Below are positions 30,404 to 38,346 of a stretch of DNA of 64,000 nt, in pieces; the first letter of the stretch is position 1; each line of letters opens with the position of its first letter. The stretch comes from Actinopolymorpha pittospori (lineage in GTDB: Bacteria; Actinomycetota; Actinomycetes; Propionibacteriales; Actinopolymorphaceae). The stretch spans positions 9,920,001 through 9,984,000 of the forward strand of contig NZ_JADBEM010000001.1 of the NCBI RefSeq assembly GCF_014873875.1, given 5' to 3'. The notes under the pieces were generated by a model. It was not told the DNA's origin. It made no database searches and saw only the letters and a program-made list of their open reading frames with translations. Position numbers and translations under genes: made by a program.

Positions 30404-32047
30404 TCAGTCCGGCAACTCGATGGACAACGAGTGGCGGAAGACGTCACGCGGGTCGAAGCGGGCCTTGATGCGCTGCAGACGTGGGTAGTTTCCCTTGTAG
30501 TACAGGGTGTGCCACGGCACGCCGGAGGTGTTCCACTCCGGGTCGGCGAGGTCGGAGTCGGGGTAGTTGATGTAGGAACCCTCGTTGGCGTCGTTCGGCA
30601 CCGGTACGCCACCGGTCTCGGTGTAGAGGTCCTTGTAGAGGTTCCGGGTCCAGGCGATCTCGTTCTTGTCCTGCGTCGGGTCGGTCCAGCTCGTGGACAG
30701 GACCATCTTCATGAACGAGCTCCGCTGCGCCGTGGCGGTCGCGGCCGGGTCGACGGTGTTGACCTGGCCGCCGTAGGGCACGAACAGCAGGGTCGAGGCC
30801 GGGTTGCGGTAGTCGGGGTCGGTGAGGTGCGTGTGAATGGTCTCGATCTGGCTGGTGGTGTAGGGCTTGCGCAGGTACGCCGCCTTGAACTTCCCCCGCG
30901 TCGGCGACATGCTCTCCGCGATCGAGCGCGCCCGGGTGATGTTGAGGAACGGGCCCTCGACCGACTCCGAGACGAACGGCGCCGGACTCAGCCCCTCGAT
31001 CATCGCGTCGTTGAACGCCTTGAGGAGCTTCTTGGCGTTGGGAAGCGTGCCGTCGATCTGCGTCGAGAGCAGGAACCCTTCGGCCGCACTGGGGGGAATC
31101 AGGAACGGGCTGTAGAGGCTGGCGTAGGGCGAGCCCGGCGCGGAGTTCTTCGCGTACCAGGAGAAGTAGTTGGTGAGCGCGCGGGTGAACGACTCCTTGG
31201 TGACCGCCGGCCAGCTCCACAGGACGAGGTTGCTCAGCAGGGTCGCGGGCGGCTGTGGCAACGCCTTGGTCGGATCGTTCCCGGAGGCGCCCTGGCTGCG
31301 CATGAGGTAGCGCGTGATGACGCCGTAGTTTCCGCCACCGGCACCGGTGTGTGCCCACCACAGGTCGCGGTTGGGGTCGGACTTCTCCCGGGTGGCGATG
31401 ACCGGCCGAGCCCGACCGGACTTGTCCACGACCACGATCTCCAGGCCGTACAGGTGGTCGACGACCGACCCGTGTACGCGGGAGAGCGGGCCGTATCCGC
31501 CGCCGCAGAAGTGGCCGCCGACCCCGACGGACAGGCAGCCGCCGCCTGGCACGGTCACGCCCCACCCGTAGTAGAGCGCGTCGTACACCTCGTCCAGCGT
31601 CGCGCCCGCACCGATCGAGAAGGCTCCGTGCCGCTCGTCCCAGGACACGTCGTTCAGCTGCGACATGTCCACCAGCATCTTCACCTGCGGGTTGTCCACG
31701 AAGTCCTCGAAGCAGTGGCCGCCGCCACGAGCCGCGATCCGCTTGCCGGACTTCACCGCGTCCTCGACCGCACGGACGACGTCCTCGGTCGAGCGCGGCA
31801 CCCGAATCTGGTCGGGGCTGCTGGAGAAGAGCCTGTTCTGGCCGCGCAGCACCAGGTCGGCGTAGCGCGGGTCGTCGGGACTGATCGCGCCGGAACCGCC
31901 GGCACCTCCCTTACCAGCGGTGCGGACCCGGGACGTCAGCTCCTCGGCGGAAGCGACGCCCGCCGAGGTGCCGACCAGCCCGAGCCCAGCGGCACCACCG
32001 AGCGCGACGGTCCCCGTAAGGAGGCCACGCCGGCTTACGTCTGTCAT
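30404..32047 (-). CDS. Exported FAD-linked oxidase of the berberine-bridge-enzyme family
   Basis: A 547-residue oxidoreductase. The N-terminus has a twin-arginine signal ('VSRRGLLTGTVALGGAAGLGLV'). The PCMH-type FAD domain begins 'PRSTEDVVRAVEDAVKSGKR' and includes 'ARGGGHCFEDF', whose His is the covalent-FAD site. The BBE C-terminal tail is 'WNTSGVPWHTLYYKGNYPRL' followed by 'KARFDPRDVFRHSLSIEL'. 'GHFCGGGYGPLSR' places a Cys where bicovalent (His and Cys) flavin attachment occurs in this family. Substrates of relatives are alcohols, sugars and phenols; this one is not identifiable. The start at 32047 was chosen for the Tat motif; a longer frame is possible. Confidence 0.9.
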   Translation of the reverse strand: MTDVSRRGLLTGTVALGGAAGLGLVGTSAGVASAEELTSRVRTAGKGGAGGSGAISPDDPRYADLVLRGQNRLFSSSPDQIRVPRSTEDVVRAVEDAVKSGKRIAARGGGHCFEDFVDNPQVKMLVDMSQLNDVSWDERHGAFSIGAGATLDEVYDALYYGWGVTVPGGGCLSVGVGGHFCGGGYGPLSRVHGSVVDHLYGLEIVVVDKSGRARPVIATREKSDPNRDLWWAHTGAGGGNYGVITRYLMRSQGASGNDPTKALPQPPATLLSNLVLWSWPAVTKESFTRALTNYFSWYAKNSAPGSPYASLYSPFLIPPSAAEGFLLSTQIDGTLPNAKKLLKAFNDAMIEGLSPAPFVSESVEGPFLNITRARSIAESMSPTRGKFKAAYLRKPYTTSQIETIHTHLTDPDYRNPASTLLFVPYGGQVNTVDPAATATAQRSSFMKMVLSTSWTDPTQDKNEIAWTRNLYKDLYTETGGVPVPNDANEGSYINYPDSDLADPEWNTSGVPWHTLYYKGNYPRLQRIKARFDPRDVFRHSLSIELPD

Positions 32048-32265
32048 CGCTGAACCCCGTTCCATGTAGAAGAAGCGGGCCATGGCGGCCCGCTGGTTCC
32101 AGAACGTAGCGAACGGCCGCACCCGGTCACATCCACCGATCAGTTGATCATCCGGTGGGGCTTGCCCCCACGGATCGGGGGGTTGGCATGTCCGATCGAC
32201 GGGTTTCGCTCCGACCAGCAGGTGAGAGGGGTGAGGACACTCCCCCGAAGCGAAGGAGCACCACC

Positions 32266-32871
32266 ATGGGTGACGTCATCGTCGATCTGAGCATGTCGCT
32301 CGACGGATTCATCGCCGGCCCCGACGACGGACCCGAGCATCCGCTCGGCCGGGGCGGAGAGCGCCTGTTCACCTGGATGGCCGCCGGTCCGGAGTCCAAC
32401 CGCGTCGAACGCCGACTCGTCCCACCGGACGCGAGCAAGGTCGTCATCGACGAGTGGATGACGGACTGCGGCGCGATGATCAGCGGCCGCCGAACGTTCG
32501 ACATCGCGCGCGGCTGGAAGGACGGCCATCCGGTGGACGCACCGATCTTCGTGCTCACCCACGAGGCTCCCACGCACGGCGAGTGGAGCCCGCGGGTGTC
32601 GTTCGTGACCGAGGGGATCGAGCGTGCCCTCGAACTCGCGCGGAAGGCCGCCGGCGACCGGAAGATCTCCGTCTGCGGCGCCGACCCGGTTCAGCAGCTC
32701 CTCCGTCTCGGCCTGCTGGACGAGATCCAGGTGAGCGTCGCCCCCGTCTTGCTCGGATCGGGTGTGCGACTCTTCGACCACCTCGGAGGGGAGCCGATCG
32801 AGCTGGAACAGACGAGGGTCATCGAGTCCGAGGGCGTGACCCACCTGCGCGACCGCGTCCGGCGCGGTTGA
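32266..32871 (+). CDS. RibD C-terminal / dihydrofolate-reductase-fold protein
   Basis: A 201-residue cytoplasmic protein of the DHFR-like RibD_C family common in actinomycetes. It shows 'DLSMSLDGFIAGPDDGPEHPLG' at the N-terminus, 'GAMISGRRTFDIARGW' (NADPH-binding), 'DAPIFVLTHE' and 'CGADPVQQLLRLGLLDEIQVSVAPVLLG' in the C-terminal half. It is likely an NADPH-dependent reductase of unknown substrate, not a true riboflavin or folate enzyme. The ATG at 32266 has an aaggag site; upstream frame has no family match. It is convergent with ispF across 24 bp. Confidence 0.88.
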   Translation: MGDVIVDLSMSLDGFIAGPDDGPEHPLGRGGERLFTWMAAGPESNRVERRLVPPDASKVVIDEWMTDCGAMISGRRTFDIARGWKDGHPVDAPIFVLTHEAPTHGEWSPRVSFVTEGIERALELARKAAGDRKISVCGADPVQQLLRLGLLDEIQVSVAPVLLGSGVRLFDHLGGEPIELEQTRVIESEGVTHLRDRVRRG

Positions 32872-32895
32872 GACGCCGGTCAGGACACGCGACCT

Positions 32896-33402
32896 CTAGG
32901 GTCGGAGCTGGACGACGAGGGCGGTCGCGTAGGCGGCGAGGCCCTCACCGCGTCCGGTGAAGCCAAGCCCGTCCGTCGTCGTCGCCGACACACTGACCGG
33001 CGCGCCGCAGGCCTCACCGAGTACGCGTTCGGCCTCCGCGCGGCGCCGGCCGATCCGGGGGCGAACCCCGACGACCTGCACCGAGATGTTGCCGACCCGC
33101 CAACCGGCGGCGCTCACCCGGCGCGTCATCTCGGCGAGGAGTACGACCCCGGAGGCGCCCGCCCATGCGGGGTCCGACGTTCCGATCTGGGAGCCGAGGT
33201 CACCAAGGCCCGCGGCCGAGAGCAGGGCGTCGCAGCAGGCGTGTGCGGCGACGTCGCCGTCGGAGTGCCCGGCGAGGCCGACGTCCTCCTCGGGCCAGTG
33301 CAGCCCGGCGACCCACATGGGCAGGTTCGGTGCGAACGCGTGGACGTCGATGGCGGTGCCCACTCTCGGCAGGTTGAGGTCTCCGGCCGGTTCAGCGGCC
33401 AC
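32896..33402 (-). CDS. ispF: 2-C-methyl-D-erythritol 2,4-cyclodiphosphate synthase
   Basis: A 168-residue enzyme of the non-mevalonate isoprenoid pathway that cyclises CDP-ME-2-phosphate. 'GTAIDVHAFA' holds the zinc-ligand Asp and His; 'LAGHSDGDVAAHACCDALL' supplies the third. 'TTTDGLGFTGRGEG' is the family's C-terminal signature. It begins with a GTG at 33402 and overlaps the ispD reading frame by 11 bp, so it is translationally coupled to ispD. Normal length. Confidence 0.96.
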   Translation of the reverse strand: MAAEPAGDLNLPRVGTAIDVHAFAPNLPMWVAGLHWPEEDVGLAGHSDGDVAAHACCDALLSAAGLGDLGSQIGTSDPAWAGASGVVLLAEMTRRVSAAGWRVGNISVQVVGVRPRIGRRRAEAERVLGEACGAPVSVSATTTDGLGFTGRGEGLAAYATALVVQLRP

Positions 33403-34105
33403 TGGCGGCCCTCCGCCTGGTCAACAGCGCCTCCGCGACCAGCAGGTCGAGCGGCCGGGTGACCTTGAACGCCTCCTCCGCGCCGGGGATGGCCACGACG
33501 GACACGCCGTGACACTCGACCAGGCCGGCGTCGTCGGTGATGACGCTCAACTCGTCGACGGGCAGGCCGGCCGCCCAGGCGTGCGCGGTGGCGAGGGCGG
33601 CCCGCCGGAACCCCTGCGGCGTCTGGACCGCACGGAGTTCGGAACGGTCGAGGGTTCGGACGACCTTGTCGCCGGCGACCACCTTCACCGTGTCGGCGAG
33701 GGGGACGACGGGGACGCAGGCGTCGGCCCCGTGCCGGATCGTCATCGCCACCGCGTCCACGAGTTCGGGCGGGGCGAGCGGACGGGCGGCGTCGTGGACC
33801 AGCACCACGTCGACGTCGGCCGGCAGCGTCGCGAGCGCGCGGGCGACGGAGGCGTGTCGGTCCTGACCGCCGGGGACGACGTGAACGTCACTGCCCCATT
33901 CGTAGTCGGCGAGCAGGCGTTCGACCGCCGTCACGTCGTCAGGTGGGGCGGCGACGACCACGAGGTCGACCGAACGCGCCTGGTCGACGGCGCGGATCGC
34001 GTGGACGAGCAGAGGGGCGCCACCGAGCACGCGGAGCGCCTTGGGAATGCCAGGACCCAGGCGTTCGCCACGCCCAGCGGCCGGAATGATCGCAGCGGTT
34101 CTCAT
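33392..34105 (-). CDS. ispD: 2-C-methyl-D-erythritol 4-phosphate cytidylyltransferase
   Basis: A 237-residue enzyme that transfers CMP to methylerythritol phosphate. 'IIPAAGRGERLGPGIPKALR' is the nucleotidyltransferase signature, and 'VHDAARPLAPPEL' and 'AVQTPQGFRR' are active-site regions. 'TDDAGLVECHG' follows as in other IspD proteins. It starts at ATG 34105; an upstream extension to 34150 is unlikely because it lacks similarity. It precedes ispF in the same operon and follows carD with a terminator between. Confidence 0.95.
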   Translation of the reverse strand: MRTAAIIPAAGRGERLGPGIPKALRVLGGAPLLVHAIRAVDQARSVDLVVVAAPPDDVTAVERLLADYEWGSDVHVVPGGQDRHASVARALATLPADVDVVLVHDAARPLAPPELVDAVAMTIRHGADACVPVVPLADTVKVVAGDKVVRTLDRSELRAVQTPQGFRRAALATAHAWAAGLPVDELSVITDDAGLVECHGVSVVAIPGAEEAFKVTRPLDLLVAEALLTRRRAASGR

Positions 34106-34156
34106 CACTTCTACGAAGCCAGGAAGGGGTGCGGGCGCACCCGAGCGCAAGGAAAA

Positions 34157-34187
34157 CCTCGGCCCCGGGGTTTGTCCGGGGCCGAGG
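34157..34187 (-). terminator. Rho-independent terminator after carD
   Basis: A 12-bp stem (arm cctcggccccgg) with a 7-nt loop is followed on the minus strand by gttttcc. It lies 15 bp after the carD stop, separating carD from ispD. Confidence 0.9.
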
Positions 34188-34201
34188 GCTGACGAGCGTC
34201 G

Positions 34202-34687
34202 TCAGGAAGCGAGCACCTCGTCGAGGAGGGTCTCGGCCTTGTCCTCGTTGGTGTTCTCTGCCAGTGCGAGTTCGGACACGAGGATCTGGCGTGCCTTGGC
34301 CAGCATCCGCTTCTCACCCGCGGACAGTCCGCGGTCGCGCTCACGACGCCAGAGGTCTCGAACTACCTCCGCCACCTTGATGACGTCACCGGAGGCGAGC
34401 TTCTCGAGGTTGGCCTTGTAACGCCGCGACCAGTTGGTCGGTTCTTCCGTGTGTGGCGCGCGAAGGACTTCGAAGACCTTCTCAAGACCATCCTGACCAA
34501 CTACATCGCGAACGCCGACCAGGTCGACATTGTCCGCAGGGACCCGGACAACGAGATCGCTTTGTGCGACGATGCGCAGGACGAGGTAGATCTTGTCCTC
34601 GCCCTTGATCTTGCGTGTCTCGATGTCATCGATGACGGCAGCCCCATGATGGGGGTACACCACTGTCTCGCCGACCTTGAAAGTCAT
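34202..34687 (-). CDS. carD: CarD transcription regulator (RNA polymerase-binding)
   Basis: A 161-residue global regulator that binds RNA polymerase beta and stabilises open complexes, mainly at rRNA promoters. The N-terminal RNAP-interaction domain starts 'TFKVGETVVYPHHGAAVIDD' and the C-terminal helical DNA-contact region includes 'NWSRRYKANLEKLASGDVIKVAEVVRDLWRRE' (seen in part as NWSRRYKANLEKLASGD), with 'LSAGEKRMLAKARQILVSEL' after it. Full length relative to mycobacterial CarD. Position just before ispD-ispF is conserved in actinobacteria. Confidence 0.97.
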   Translation of the reverse strand: MTFKVGETVVYPHHGAAVIDDIETRKIKGEDKIYLVLRIVAQSDLVVRVPADNVDLVGVRDVVGQDGLEKVFEVLRAPHTEEPTNWSRRYKANLEKLASGDVIKVAEVVRDLWRRERDRGLSAGEKRMLAKARQILVSELALAENTNEDKAETLLDEVLAS

Positions 34688-34832
34688 ATGTCAGGTACCC
34701 CTTCCTTGGTGACAAGGGTAACACGGGGCGATCCTGGCACCCTCGACGTTTCCGCAGGTCAGCGCGGGGATAGGGGGTTGACAAGCCGTACACCGCCATG
34801 CTCGGGCAGGTGAGCGGGCCCTCCGCGAGGCC

Positions 34833-35618
34833 TCAGGACCACTCCTCACAACCGCGAAAAGCAAGGTGTTCTCCGGGGATGTAGGTGGGCTTGGGCTGGT
34901 AGGGATTGACCCCCGGCTCGCCCCGGAGCAGGAAGGCGCTGGCCCAGGGAAGTTCGTCGGAGACGATGCGGGTCGTGGTCGGGATATAGCGGATCGTGAG
35001 TCCGCAGCGGCGGTGTGGAGACGTGTTCGCGTTGCTGCCATGGACGATGTGCGGGTGGTGCACCTCCACGTCGCCGGGCGCGAGCACGACGTCCACCGCC
35101 TTGTCCTCCTCGACGTCGACGGCGATCTCCTTCCCGAGAACGCTTTCCACGTCGGTGTTGTCCCGCATCCCCGCGACGTCGTGCTTGTGTGTTCCCGGGA
35201 CCAACCGGACACAGCCGTTCTCCGGCGTCGAAGCGTCCACAGCGAGCCAGAGCGTCACGACCTCCATCGGCTCCAGCGGCCAGAAAGCGCCGTCCTGGTG
35301 CCACAGGACCGGCTGACCGGAGTACGCCGGCTTGCAGATGTAGTGCGACGCGAAGAGCGCGATGTCGGGTCCGACGAACAGTTGCGCGATGTCGAGCAAC
35401 CGGTCGTCACTGATCAGCCGAACCCAGAACGGGTCGTTTTGCATCAGAACGTGCCCGAGCTGTTCCGGGCGGAGCTCGGGGTGGCGGGCCTGCAGCCACT
35501 CCACGTGCGCGTTCACTTCGTTGATCAGCTCCGGGTCGATGACGTTCCGGAAGATCATGTAGCCGTCGGCGTCGTAGCGTTCGAGGACCTCCCGCTGGTC
35601 CACGGCTGGTGCGCTCAT
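34833..35618 (-). CDS. Phytanoyl-CoA dioxygenase (PhyH) family protein
   Basis: A 261-residue Fe(II)/2-oxoglutarate-dependent oxygenase-like protein. Metal ligands are visible as HxD in 'VLWHQDGAFWPLEPMEVVTL' and the distal His in 'DVEVHHPHIVHGSN', with Arg in 'CGLTIRYIPTTTR' for 2-oxoglutarate. The N-terminus 'DADGYMIFRNVIDPELI' is the usual PhyH start. The start codon is ATG 35618. It is divergent from an AraC-family regulator across about 100 bp. This PhyH/AraC pairing is common in actinomycetes and suggests substrate-induced control. The hydroxylated substrate is unknown. Confidence 0.9.
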   Translation of the reverse strand: MSAPAVDQREVLERYDADGYMIFRNVIDPELINEVNAHVEWLQARHPELRPEQLGHVLMQNDPFWVRLISDDRLLDIAQLFVGPDIALFASHYICKPAYSGQPVLWHQDGAFWPLEPMEVVTLWLAVDASTPENGCVRLVPGTHKHDVAGMRDNTDVESVLGKEIAVDVEEDKAVDVVLAPGDVEVHHPHIVHGSNANTSPHRRCGLTIRYIPTTTRIVSDELPWASAFLLRGEPGVNPYQPKPTYIPGEHLAFRGCEEWS

Positions 35619-35720
35619 GTCCTGCCCCTGCTTTCTCTGGCCGGTTCGGCGGTTGCCGACGTGGTTGCTGCCATCGTCGAGCCGGTACCGGTCCGGAGAT
35701 AGCACTGCGAATGCGGGAAT

Positions 35721-36665
35721 GTGTACTTTCGTGACATGCCGTCCGGGCAGCCGCTCCGGTTCGAGTCCCACGCACTGGGGCGCGCCTTCCACGCCGCCCA
35801 CGTCCGGCTCGGGCCCCGCTCCGGCGGCTCCGACCTGCACGGGCACGCCGACTTCTACGAGCTCATGGGCGTCGTCGACGGATGTGGCGAACACCACGCG
35901 GGATCGGGGTCTCACCCATTGGAACCGGGCGACGTGGTGCTCGTCCGCCCGCGTGACCGGCACGCGATCGCCGGCCGCCCGCCGCGCGGCCTGGCCTTCG
36001 TCAACGTCGCGTTTCCGGCACCGGCCTGGGAGGCGTTCGTCGACCTGACCCACGCCGACCCGGAGGGGACCTGGAACCGGCGCCGGGAGCCTCCGCTGCT
36101 GTCGCTCCGGGGTCGGCGAGCGGTCGCGGCGCGGGCGGCGTTCGACCGGGCGCTCACGGCGTTCCAGCGCACACCGACGATGCTCGACCTGGTGCGGTTC
36201 TGGTCCGACGTCCTCGACCTGGCCGCCGACACCGACTTCGGTCGCCTTCCCGGCATGGACGGCGACGCCGGCGCGGGGACGACCAGTGCCGTACGCATCG
36301 CGGCCGCCACCGACAGCGACGGCGCGGTCCGGCCGGAGTGGCTGGTGCGGGCCCGCGCGGCGATGCACCGGGAGGAGAATCTTCGGGACGGCGTGGCGCG
36401 CCTGCGCGAACTCGCCTCCGTCAGTGCCGCGCACCTGGCCAGGTCGATGCGGGAGCACTACGCCACCTCGCCGACCCGGTTCGTCACGGCGCTGCGGCTC
36501 GAACGCGCGTGCGCGCTGCTCGCGACGACCGACCTCACCGTCACCGCCATCGCCCACCGCTGCGGGTTCGCGAGCCAGTCGTACTTCACGCGGTGCTTCC
36601 GCGCCGCCCACGGCGTCTCACCTCGGGCGTTCCGGCAGCGGGCTCGGCGTGCCTTCGTGCCCTGA
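35721..36665 (+). CDS. AraC-family transcriptional regulator
   Basis: A 314-residue regulator. The N-terminal cupin sensor ('SDLHGHADFYELMGVVDGCG', 'LEPGDVVLVRPRDRHAI') binds an unknown ligand. The C-terminal double helix-turn-helix (about 215-305) has 'VSAAHLARSMREHYATSPTRF' and 'VTAIAHRCGFASQSYFTRCF'. The first GTG at 35721 was used; ATG 35736 is equally possible. It is divergent from the PhyH gene, its probable target, and separated from the downstream lipoprotein by 71 bp. Confidence 0.92.
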   Translation: MYFRDMPSGQPLRFESHALGRAFHAAHVRLGPRSGGSDLHGHADFYELMGVVDGCGEHHAGSGSHPLEPGDVVLVRPRDRHAIAGRPPRGLAFVNVAFPAPAWEAFVDLTHADPEGTWNRRREPPLLSLRGRRAVAARAAFDRALTAFQRTPTMLDLVRFWSDVLDLAADTDFGRLPGMDGDAGAGTTSAVRIAAATDSDGAVRPEWLVRARAAMHREENLRDGVARLRELASVSAAHLARSMREHYATSPTRFVTALRLERACALLATTDLTVTAIAHRCGFASQSYFTRCFRAAHGVSPRAFRQRARRAFVP

Positions 36666-36736
36666 GCGCGGAGTGCCGCAGGCACGCCCGATACGCTGTG
36701 CCCGCGCTGGGTGTGGACCTCCGAGGAAGGAACGCC

Positions 36737-37276
36737 GTGCAGTCATCGAGGGTCAGCCGCGGCCTCGTCGCGGGCTTGGTCGTAGTCGCTCTGCCCGTAC
36801 TCTCCAGCTGTGTGGCCGTCTCCGGCTCACAGACTCAGGAGCCGTACACGCCGTCCGACGGTGTCTGGGCCAACAGCAACGGGCTCGAGCTCCGCAACGT
36901 CATCGCCGTCGCTCCTCGTAACGGGGAGGCGACGCTCGTCGGCACGATCCTCAACAACGGCGGGTCGGCCGACTCCCTGGTGAGCGTGCGGGTCAACGGA
37001 GCACGGACGCGGCTCGGCTCGGCTCCGCTCGAGCTTCCGGCCGGCCAGACGAAGCAACTCGGCGTCGACACCAGCCTCGGCCGGGCGGTCCCGGCCAGCC
37101 TGGAGGGTTCGTCCCTGAAGTCCGGCTCGACCATCCCGATGACGTTCGAGTTCGAGCGGGCCGGCGACGTCCGCCTCGACGTCATGGTGGTCCCCCAGTC
37201 GGGTTACTACGCCACGGTGCCGGCTCCCAGCGACGCGCCCTCGCCCTCCCACACCACCCCGGCCATCCCGGGCTGA
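36737..37276 (+). CDS. Lipoprotein, LpqE-like
   Basis: A 179-residue lipoprotein. It has a signal peptide and lipobox 'VVALPVLSSC', with Cys about residue 25 for lipid attachment. The mature part is a small beta-sandwich ('GLELRNVIAVAPRNGEATLVG', 'GSTIPMTFEFERAGDVRLDV') resembling the copper-chaperone PCu(A)C/LpqE fold, without an obvious Met/His metal site, and ends in a Pro/Ser-rich tail. It starts with a GTG at 36737 behind an aaggaa site. In M. tuberculosis lpqE sits next to carD, so position supports the call; here a PhyH/AraC pair lies between. It is followed by a terminator. Confidence 0.75.
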   Translation: MQSSRVSRGLVAGLVVVALPVLSSCVAVSGSQTQEPYTPSDGVWANSNGLELRNVIAVAPRNGEATLVGTILNNGGSADSLVSVRVNGARTRLGSAPLELPAGQTKQLGVDTSLGRAVPASLEGSSLKSGSTIPMTFEFERAGDVRLDVMVVPQSGYYATVPAPSDAPSPSHTTPAIPG

Positions 37277-37320
37277 GCACCGACGGCCGCGACGCTCCTC
37301 AGCACGTTCGAAACACCGCA

Positions 37321-37359
37321 CCGCACCGCCACGGAAGTTCGGCGATGCGGTGCGGTTTT
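37321..37359 (+). terminator. Rho-independent terminator after the lipoprotein gene
   Basis: A 9-bp stem (ccgcaccgc/gcggtgcgg) enclosing 17 nt is followed by tttt. It begins 44 bp after the stop. Confidence 0.85.
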
Positions 37360-37528
37360 CCATGCTCGGCGCGGGTCCGATCCACGAGGCGGACCAGGCG
37401 AACCAGTCCCCAGGTCGAGGGGAGAGGGATCGGTGGGCGACGCCCCACCGAAACGAAGGTCCGCCGGGCCGAGTGGCTCCGGCGGACTCAGAACATCAGG
37501 GATGTCCCGTCGACCAGACGTTTGCGCT

Positions 37529-37590
37529 GGCCAGGGCGTCGGTCTCCCGGGGCGTCGGTCTGGCCAGGGCGTCGGTCTCCCGGGGCGTCG
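37529..37590. repeat. 33-bp tandem repeat in the lipoprotein-phoP intergenic region
   Basis: Two copies (ggccagggcgtcggtctccc.. at 37529 and 37562), each internally repeating 'gggcgtcg'. The rest of 37360-37665 contains only low-complexity sequence and, near 37636-37655, a short hairpin (cccccg/cggggg) that may end the response-regulator transcript. Confidence 0.8.
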
Positions 37591-37665
37591 ACTCACCGTT
37601 GACGTCGACTCCGCCCTGAGGGAGACCACCTGCCCCTCGAACCCCCGCCAGTCGGGGGCCGAGGG

Positions 37666-38346
37666 CTAGCCCTCGAACTTGTAGCCGAGGCCGCGCACCG
37701 TCACGAGGTGGCGCGGGTTGGACGGGTCAGGCTCGATCTTCGCCCGCAGCCGCTTGACGTGGACGTCCAGCGTCTTGGTGTCACCGACGTAGTCGGCTCC
37801 CCACACCCGGTCGATCAGCTGCCCGCGGGTCAGCACCCGGCCGGTGTTGCGGAGGAACATCTCCAACAGCTCGAACTCCTTCAACGGGAGCCGGACGTCG
37901 TCGCCGCCGACCGAGACGACGTGCCGGTCGACGTCCATCCGCACCGGGCCACCCTCCAGAGTGACCTGGACGACCTCGCTCACCTCGAACCCGCGCCGCA
38001 GCACGGCCCGGATACGCGCCACCAGCTCACGCGGGCTGAACGGCTTGGTCACGTAGTCGTCGGCGCCGAGTTCCAGCCCGACGACCTTGTCGACCTCGGT
38101 GTCCTTGGCGGTCACCATGATCACCGGCACGTTGGATCGGCGCCGCAGCTCGCGGCACACCTCCGTGCCCGGCAGTCCGGGCAGCATCAGATCCAGCAGC
38201 ACGATGTCGGCGCCGCCTCGTTCGAACTCCTCCAACGCGACGTTGCCGTTGGCGGCGAGCGCGACCTCGAACCCCTCCTTGCGGAGCATGTACGAGAGCG
38301 CGTCGCTGTAGCTTTCCTCGTCCTCCACGACGAGAACACGTGTCAC
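37666..38346 (-). CDS. OmpR-family response regulator (PhoP/RegX3 type)
   Basis: A 226-residue regulator of phosphate starvation genes, by family and context. The receiver domain has the acidic pair 'VEDEESYSDALS', phosphoryl-accepting Asp in 'DIVLLDLMLPGLPG' (about residue 52), and Lys in 'YVTKPFSPREL'. The winged-helix DNA-binding domain has 'LPLKEFELLEMFLRNTGRVLTRGQLIDRVWG' (seen in part as LPLKEFELLEMFLRNTG) and 'TLDVHVKRLRAKIEPDP'. It begins with a GTG overlapping the kinase stop (GTGA), so it is translationally coupled. phoU is divergent, as for phoP in streptomycetes and regX3 in mycobacteria. I leave the symbol open between phoP and regX3. Confidence 0.93.
   Translation of the reverse strand: MTRVLVVEDEESYSDALSYMLRKEGFEVALAANGNVALEEFERGGADIVLLDLMLPGLPGTEVCRELRRRSNVPVIMVTAKDTEVDKVVGLELGADDYVTKPFSPRELVARIRAVLRRGFEVSEVVQVTLEGGPVRMDVDRHVVSVGGDDVRLPLKEFELLEMFLRNTGRVLTRGQLIDRVWGADYVGDTKTLDVHVKRLRAKIEPDPSNPRHLVTVRGLGYKFEG

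Noticed and set aside
32155..32265. Longer N-terminus for the DHFR-like protein
   Set aside because: The extra residues have no family match, and the ATG at 32266 has a good ribosome-binding site.
37529..37590. 33-bp tandem repeat as a regulatory site for the two-component genes
   Set aside because: It lies downstream of the response regulator gene, not in its promoter, and is built from simple gggcgtcg words.
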